This document shows, one piece after another, positions 57,737 to 64,000 of a DNA stretch of 64,000 nucleotides. The first letter of the stretch is position 1. Every line of letters starts with the position of its first letter. A program made the position numbers and the translations under genes. This DNA comes from Grifola frondosa (lineage: Eukaryota > Basidiomycota > Agaricomycetes > Polyporales > Grifolaceae): NCBI GenBank assembly GCA_001683735.1, contig LUGG01000023.1, positions 806,001 through 870,000 on the forward strand, given 5' to 3'. The notes beneath the pieces are model-generated. The model did not search any database, was not told the origin of the DNA, and saw only the letters and a program-made list of their open reading frames with translations.

Positions 57737-60060
57737 TTCAGTTCGACAGATGCATCCGGCACATTAGTCCAATGAGACATGGATGCATCAGGATGCATTC
57801 AAACTACATGAAAGAAGGATGCATCCGTATGAATTATATAATTAATGATTAAAAATGCCACCAGCAGGACTTGAACCCAGGACCAGGTGAAACATATAAA
57901 CATAATACATTCATGCAACTAACCACTACACCACAGAGGCTTTGCATTTTTGCGATATGCGCACATTATAACATCCATATTTACTATGCCACTCCAGAAT
58001 GTTCTGCTAAATTCCTCCCCCAAATATTCACCAAATCTCTTGATTTCTTTGTTCTCTTGGTCGCATATATTTCCTATGTAATGTTCTAATTTTGTTTAAT
58101 AAAATATGCCATGAAGAATATATCATTTCTGATATGTCATCAGACTCAGCCACACTAGAATTCCTTCCCCTGCTCCTCCATCAATTCTGCATGGTTTATC
58201 TTTATTTCAGATTCTCCTTACTTCTAAATGTCTTTCCTTTTATAATCTATATAACAGAGAGCTCCATACAGCAATAATATTTTATCTGCCCCTACTTTAC
58301 TAGTTGATATCCACCCCAAATTTTGAAGTGAATACTCAACCAATCCATATGCATGAGGCATCATCTGAAAGATGCATTATGTCTGAATATGATGACATTT
58401 ATGTGAAATGAATCTGGCTCATATTCACTTTACAATGTGCAGAATAACCCTAGGTGATAGTTCTCACACTGATCTTGCAATATCTCTGTGTACATTTACT
58501 TGCTTTTTGTTTTTTTTTTGCACAATGTTCATGTGTCTTATGCCATCAAAATAAGCTCTCCATCTTCTTGTTATTCACTGTGGTCACAGCAGTGTAATAG
58601 AATCACTCATTTGCAATGCTTCCTTCCTAGAAATATTTATAGCTGCTATTAAATTATATATACATGTTAAAACATACTACAAATACACCCTACAATATAC
58701 CACAAAAATCAGAAGAATCCATGAAAAAGTGGATGAGATATGAAGAGATTACCTTTGGAACATCCAATTGTGGCTGAATGCTGCTATTCCGAGCTCAAGT
58801 CACCTGTACAGTGAATCAGATGCAAGATACACTGATCCATCAATTGCCCCCCCAGTTCCTCACCAAATTTTATATTCTTGAGCTTGTTTTGAAGCTATAC
58901 TGTTTCTTAATTAGGCACTATAATTTGATCTTTATTTACTTTGATTTAATAGTAAAATTGTGTAATCAACTGGTGAAACTGATAAGGATTTTAGTATCTC
59001 ATTTCTTCTCTGATAAGCATCATTGAGAGCTCATTTTCAAGCCTCAATTGATACCCATAGATTACAATAACCTGCTTAAAATTAGAGTCAAATTCTATCT
59101 CAAAACAGTGGAGGAATTATTTCTATCATCTCTCTGAAAATTGCTTTGTGTGTTGTGAAGTGAGAAATGAACAGATTATTTCAATATAAAAAGCATTTTT
59201 ATTGGACAAATTTCATCATTCAAAGATATTCTATGCACATCAATTAACTATGTATATATTTCTCAACTTGGGATGAATATCAGACAGCAGAGTAGGAAGA
59301 AACAAAATTGTATCATTCTATGAAGTACTGTGTTACACAGATTATAAAAGGGTAGATATCTAGGAGTAAGACAAATGTTAAATGAAGATAATCTATGCAA
59401 AGTTGATGGAGGAGCAGGGGAAAGAATTTCAGTGTGGCTGAGCCTGGATATACTAGAAATGATATATTTTTCATGACACATTCTGTTGAATGAAATTAAA
59501 ACATTAAATTAGAAAATATATGTGACCAAAGAAACAAAGAAACAAAGATATTTGGTGAATATTGGGGGAGGAATTCAGCAGAACATTCTGGAAGGACTGT
59601 CCAGAATGGTATGTTTCTATTGTAATAACATAAGATGATATATATATCTTCCAGTTCTACTGAATGATCACTTTCAGAAATGCCCAAGGTGAAGACAATA
59701 TGTGGACAATTGAGGGAGAAATAAAGCAAGGAACATACGGTGGCTGAAACCAAAACATATCATATATTTCCGAACATATGACATATTATATACAGGTAAG
59801 TGTAAATTAATATGGTAATGGTTACTCTCAATACTACATTATGTTTATGTGATTTGAAGAGTCACAAGTTCCAACCCTGCTAGTTGCATTTTTATTGAGA
59901 GATTATATAATCAATGAGACGGATGCATCTGTGATGAACAGATGTATCCATTTAGCAATGGATGTATCTGGTAAGTGCCTAACAGACTCATTAATGTAAT
60001 GTGCTGAATGCATCCATTCCTCATTGGACTTATGTGACGGATGCATCCGTTGAACTGAAA
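57737..60060 (+). mobile_element. 2.3-kb AT-rich inverted-repeat (foldback) element
   Basis: The ends are inverted copies: left TTCAGTTCGACAGATGCATC, right complement TTCAGTTCAACGGATGCATC, each continuing through CACAT-AGTCCAATGAG. The match runs inward past a tRNA-like segment and an AGAATGTTCTGCT-AATTCCTCCCCCAA-ATTCACCAAAT block. It then covers CCCCTGCTCCTCCATCAA-TT-GCAT and TTTTATAATCT-T-TAACA. The arms are roughly 57737-58400 and 59200-60060. They are diverged by substitutions and indels, which argues against a simple assembly palindrome. GGATGCATCC boxes recur near both ends. The central 0.8 kb is AT-rich without a convincing coding frame. It directly abuts the truncated start of the GDSGS gene. 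Clear target duplications were not found. Confidence 0.7.
57857..57940 (-). other. tRNA-like sequence in the left arm (SINE-like head)
   Basis: On the minus strand it begins GCCTCTG, then TGGTGTAGTGGTTAG (a good pol III A box) and, 50 nt later, GGTTCAAGTCC (a perfect B box), ending GCTGGTGGC followed by T5. The acceptor and T stems pair only partly and the middle is AT-rich, so it is not a functional tRNA. A more decayed match lies in the right arm at about 59800-59905. Confidence 0.55.
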
Positions 60061-60064
60061 CTCT

Positions 60065-61438
60065 ACGGTCGTCGGTCCTGTCACCATTTGGATTGGCATC
60101 TTCCCCGAGTCTACCTCTGCTACGGCTGCCCACGACGCGGCTCAGGTCGTCCTAGCCCTTCTCAAAGACTACCAGATCACCGATGTCGACATCGACTTCT
60201 GCGAGTCCTTCTACACGCGCGAGGTTGGTCCTCAGCTTCACAAACCCGTCGATGACCTGGACCCACTCGTCGACGTCATTAGTCCCCTCACTCCTGCCCT
60301 TGGCCTCCCCATCTCTACCCGGGCCAGACCCGATGCTCAAGGGACGATGGCCCTCTACCTCGCCGAAGGTGGCGGCAAAGATAGGCTCTTGGGCCTTTCA
60401 TGCCGTCACATCCTCATCGGATCCGAGGAAGCCAACATCGACTATGTTTGCCACCGCAGTAGGCCTCCTAGAGATGTCCTCCTGCTCGGCAGGAGAGCTT
60501 TCACCAACTTCGTCGATTCGATCAAAGTCAGGATCGGACGACACGGAATCTCGGCCAAGCGCTGGAGGAAGCAGATTGAAGAGTTCGAGAGAGGGAGAAG
60601 GATAACGACGCTGCCGACGTTGCGAAGGCTGAGGCGAGTCGGATTAAGACTGAGGGGTTACTGGACGAGGCAGAGAAGGCGATGGAGGAACTTGGAGGGT
60701 TGCTCGATCAGGTCAAGGAATGGAAGAAAATCAACAACCGTGTTATTGGCCACATCCTCCGCTCCCCACCCATCGGTCTCGGCATCAGTGAGCAACATTT
60801 CACGGAGGATTGGGGGGGTTTTTGTGGTCGACCGGGCCAAGCTCGGTGACAGTTTCCAGGGCAATAAAATGGATCTCGGTGCGTTTTGACTGTCCGATTA
60901 AGACCATCTACTGACCTAAATTTGTTGTTTATATCTAGGAACGAAGATGAAGCCCGACGAGTTCACAGTTAAGTGTTTCCCCGCGGAGACGCCAACTGGG
61001 AGTTCGAATATCCCATAGATCGTCTACTTCCACTTAAGGGCGTCATCACCGACGACTTGATGTGCGCCCCCGACATGTGGGACTCGGACGGCGAACCGTG
61101 CTTATTGGTCGTCAAGAGCGGCAATGCCACTGGCACCACATCGGCCGCGCGAACGGCGTCTTCTCCATTGTTCGCGACTACTTCATCGACATGTCCATCA
61201 ACCAGACCTCCATGGAGTGGGGGATAATCAACTACGGCAGCAAGTCGGAAGTCTTTTCGGAACCTGGCGATTCGGGCTCAATAATCGCCGACATCCGTGG
61301 CCGTATCGGTGGCATGCTTACCGGCTGTTCTGGTGGACGGAGTCCTCCGATATGACTTATGCCACGCCGTTCTGGTGGCTCCTCGGGCGTATCAAGGCCA
61401 AGGGGTTCCCCAACGCGCACCTCAATGTCGTCGCCTAG
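60065..61438 (+). pseudogene. GDSGS serine-peptidase-fold protein, 5'-truncated, frameshifted
   Basis: Member of a multicopy Agaricomycete family of unknown role, carrying the chymotrypsin-like nucleophile motif EPGDSGSIIADIRGRIGGML (about 61258-61320). The first codons (STVVGPVTIWIGIFPESTSA) begin right at the edge of the inverted-repeat element, with no ATG, so the N-terminus is missing. A helical, coiled-coil-prone region follows (RIKTEGLLDEAEKAMEELGG). One intron lies at about 60879-60940. Frame breaks: near 60595 (EEFE-REKD), a G7 run at 60811-60817 that should be six, and a C-run near 60978 (CFP-RGDANWEFEYP). Others follow near 61060-61140 and 61330. It ends FPNAHLNVVA at 61438. A catalytic His is not identified with certainty. 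Confidence 0.65.
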
Positions 61439-61439
61439 C

Positions 61440-61990
61440 CATCTCAATATCAACGACGACATCGAAGACCTTGTTTTCTGCGACTTCTTCTCTTTCTTCT
61501 AGGTTCCTTTATCTATTTTGTTAGTGCAGATGAGTGTTTGGACCGGTGGATCGCTGTTTAGGTTCGTCTTTATTTTCCGTCTCGTCTTTTCGTACTTACA
61601 GCTAAGTTCTTGACGTCTAGGCATTGGATAAGTGGACTCGTCATTTAGGTTCGTCTCTTCTTTACTCTCCTCCCTTCACGCAACTGACGGCCTTGACGTC
61701 CAGGTTCCATACGATTTTGACATGGTACGCTGGACTGTCAGACATGCTCGCCACCTTCGAGCGGTATCTGGTAGGTATATGCAGGCGTCGACACATCTTT
61801 ACTGTAGCTTCTCGTTGACTTTGTTGTTTAAACCGCGCGTGATGAAATGAAGTTCGATATCTAGGTAAGGTTGACTTAGGCATATATTAGTGCTTTAGTG
61901 CCGAGTGGGACTTGGCTTTCTTCTCGTTGACGACTTCGCCGTCGTGACTCGTTTATTTCCTTTTTATCCTTGAGATCCTGAGGGACTTCA
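61440..61990. other. 3' region with imperfect tandem duplication
   Basis: Two imperfect copies of a segment of about 95 bp. Each has TTTAGGTTCGTCT-TT, a pyrimidine-rich stretch and CTTGACGTC-AGG (about 61556-61622 and 61645-61705), downstream of the peptidase-like gene. No gene seen. Confidence 0.45.
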
Positions 61991-61999
61991 GTTCCTCGG

Positions 62000-62400
62000 A
62001 TATATCATGTGTAACACAGTTAGACACCAAGATATATCCCAATGGTATATAGTCACTTACCCATATGAACAACTTGCTCTGCATGCGATGTATCCGACAC
62101 AGATATATCCAATCCATCAGATGTATCCGACACAGATGCATCCAACCAATCGGATACAACCCGACTCATGGCTTGGTATGGAGCATCAAAATGGATAACT
62201 GCAGCAAGCAGGAGTCGAACCAATGACATCCCGATCATCAGCACGTCAGTCATACTGTTAGACTATAGTGGCATTGATATATGCCTTTCATAATAATATA
62301 CGAAGTGTATTTTCCTACAGTACTTCCAAACACGCCGACGCCTCCACCAAGGGATACATCTCACGAAGGGATATATCTGGCACCAATGTCTCCCAGGATG
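62000..62400 (-). repeat. Second GATGCATCC-box / tRNA-like repeat
   Basis: Contains a short tandem repeat with GATGTATCCGACACAGAT twice (62087-62145) and other GATRYATCC boxes at 62030 and 62350-62385, around a tRNA-like segment. The boxes and the linked pol III-like promoter recall the element at 57737-60060, suggesting one repeat family. Borders are uncertain. Confidence 0.45.
62201..62273 (-). other. tRNA-like sequence with perfect B box
   Basis: The minus strand reads GCCACTATAGTCTAACAGTA (a degenerate A box) and, about 30 nt later, GGTTCGACTCC (a perfect B box), ending GCTTGCTGC. The stems do not close properly and there is no clean anticodon arm, so it is probably a tRNA-derived repeat head or a tRNA pseudogene. 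Confidence 0.45.
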
Positions 62401-62480
62401 ATCCAAAAAACTCGCACACTCCGGATTAACTGAACACTTATGTTAATTTTGTTGCACGGACTCTTCTATGTACTGTTACT

Positions 62481-63667
62481 TCAGCATGTTCTAGTAAGAT
62501 CAATTAATCCACTGAAGGGCCCATCCTCTCTGTTCATCAACAACCACACCTGGTGCTTCAACCCAGGGCAGATCCAAACCGAATACTTCTGAAGCAGCAC
62601 AGAACAGACCTTCGGATCTCCAGGGACATACGTGACGGTCCGTATCCCATCCTTCCAACTACACAAGTCGTTCGCGTCTGTCCACTGCTGCAGTAGCACA
62701 GTTGACGTGATCCCAAGAGCCTCGAGGCGCGCTGTTTCCTCGACGCCAATCGCGGTCTTGATGGTGAAACCCCGCCTGGACACTCTCCCGTTCCACACGT
62801 ACGGGTCTTGAAAATTCTGGCGCTACGTCAAACGAGGAAGGGCCACCAAGCATAAACGATCACTCACCTCGTACCATATCACAATTCGCATCTCCTGCAG
62901 ACCATCGTCCTGCTTGCTGCTTTCAACCGGGTTGCTTGTTGGCACGACGCTTTCCTCATCTTTACCACTGTCATCCTCGGAGGAGCTGTCGTCCTCGCCG
63001 CGGGCCAATCTGGACGTGCACGCTGTTACCGTCGTTAGCGCTATCAGATGTGTTTCACTTCGTAATACCATACCTTGTTCTGCCAGTGGACATCCCAGCA
63101 GCCCGCGTTACTGCCTGGGAGGCCGCACTAACACTACCGCCTCCCTTCACATGGGCGAGCACGCTCACCTATGGGAGGATCAACAACGTTCGGCATTATA
63201 CCACCAATCATACTTACGGACTCCTCCAGCAGCCGCTTGCACTCCAGCATGCGTGCTCGATTTTTCTGTAACCTGATATTCCGTCAGCAACGCCGAAACA
63301 ACTGCACAAAGGTCACAACGTACCTTATCTGTCAGCCTCAACTCCTTCTTTTCTGCAGCCAGGGCCTGAACATTATTCAATACTTGTACCCACAATCAGA
63401 CAATCCACTCACCTGTCGGTCAAGCTGACGCTGCAAGTGCTCAGCGAGCTTCTGATCCTTCTTCATCTCTTCCTCCCGCAGATCTTCCGCCCGCTGAGCT
63501 TCCACGGTCACGATCTGGGCCGCCATCGGCTGCGGCTGTGGCGGATAGTGCCATTGTTTACAATTCAGACACTGTGGCAGCCGGTCATGTGACAGACGTA
63601 TAACTAGTTCACCACCTACCAATGCTCCCCATTTGCCCACCATGCCGACGACGTAGTGCAACACCAT
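62481..63667 (-). CDS. Uncharacterised protein with coiled coil and acidic linker
   Basis: Minus-strand multi-exon gene, family not recognised. Exons in order: LRHLSHDRLPQCLNCKQWHY-like start region with QIVTVEAQRAEDLREEEMKK (63377-63667); ALAAEKKELRLTDK (about 63325-63368); LQKNRARMLECKRLLEES (about 63217-63270), all coiled-coil in character. They are followed by an acidic low-complexity stretch (EDDSSSEDDSGKDEESVVPT, about 62940-63010) and a compact C-terminal domain (62481-62798: RGFTIKTAIGVEETARLEAL, CSWKDGIRTVTYVPGDPKVC, GLKHQVWLLMNREDGPFSGL). The true start may lie further right; the frame at 63609-63995 could be an upstream exon. Donors such as CGACAG/GTGAGT support the exon chain. Confidence 0.5.
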
Positions 63668-63679
63668 TTTGAAGTTGTG

Positions 63680-64000
63680 GACTCCTCCAATCTGACATTA
63701 CAGCAGCTATCGGGGAGCTCAGGGCAATAGGCGCGAGCGAAGCTTTCGACAAGGGCCTTAGGGCCTTAGAATACTGTCGTGTATCCCGTGGGAAGCCTTC
63801 ACACGGCGGATATGGGCAGTGGGAGCTAGAAATTGGGCCATTGTAGAGTGGGCAAGGCAGTGGAGTGCGGTAAGTCATTTGCGCACCTGTCTTAATCGCC
63901 ACACACCACGGCATGGCATTGTTTGGGTACTGTATCATTGCATGCAGGCCGCCGCCAAGACCAATGTCCGGCATGGAGGTGGCTAGCCATGGCACAGTCA
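63680..64000. other. Right edge, unresolved
   Basis: An open frame on the minus strand (63609-63995) may belong to the preceding gene, but no family motif is seen. Confidence 0.3.

Noticed and set aside
57857..57940. Functional tRNA gene
   Set aside because: A and B boxes are good, but the acceptor and T stems mismatch and there is no clean anticodon arm. Kept as tRNA-like only.
57737..60060. Assembly-made palindrome
   Set aside because: The two arms differ by many substitutions and indels, unlike a fold-back read artefact, which would give near-identical arms.
1..64000. CRISPR array, bacterial operons or rRNA
   Set aside because: No regularly spaced direct repeats and no ribosome-binding sites. 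Spliced genes mark a eukaryotic nuclear sequence.

Overview
This window looks like nuclear DNA of a basidiomycete fungus, probably an Agaricomycete. The genes are split by many 50-70 nt GT-AG introns. The recognisable proteins are families typical of that group: a large tandem family of microsomal cytochromes P450, a CSC1/DUF221 channel, a FYVE plus RING ubiquitin-ligase-like protein, SEC20, and a GDSGS peptidase-fold protein. All calls come from reading the translated sequence by eye; no database search was run.

Layout. From 0 to 30 kb lies a minus-strand array of eight P450 genes or gene corpses (P450-1 to P450-8), with two copies of the Golgi/ER SNARE gene SEC20 (A and B), a 753-bp hAT-derived transposon with an 8-bp target duplication, and copies of an interspersed repeat (R1). 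From 30.5 to 33.1 kb is a dense pile of R1 fragments. From 33.8 to 44.1 kb is an island of ordinary single-copy plus-strand genes: a CSC1/DUF221 membrane channel, a FYVE-(SAP-like)-RING protein, and a PHD-finger/chromodomain protein. From 44.4 to 56.5 kb is a second P450/SEC20 block on the opposite strand (SEC20-C, P450-9, -10, -11), an inverted and partly rearranged copy of the left block. From 56.8 to 64 kb are a broken AA9-LPMO-like fragment, a 2.3-kb AT-rich inverted-repeat element whose left arm carries a tRNA-like sequence, a GDSGS peptidase-like gene truncated against that element, a second tRNA-like repeat, and an uncharacterised minus-strand coiled-coil gene.

How it fits together. 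Duplicated modules recur: SEC20 followed by a type-1 P450 (three times: A, B, C), a type-2 P450 next to that in A and C, and a type-1 P450 plus a type-2 3' relic (15.5-19.1 kb and 53.6-56.5 kb). SEC20-C beside ordinary genes is the likely parent copy; A and B keep only a short stretch of its 5' flank. P450-2 and P450-9 are closest to intact. No PKS, NRPS or terpene synthase is visible, so this is a P450 expansion rather than a recognisable biosynthetic cluster.

Caution. One-base indels, mostly losses and often in short C, G or A runs, occur in almost every gene, including the ordinary ones (CSC1, FYVE-RING, PHD). Part of the apparent pseudogenisation may therefore be residual sequencing error. 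Larger deletions and lost catalytic residues (P450-3, -5, -7, -10, -11) are more likely to be real decay.
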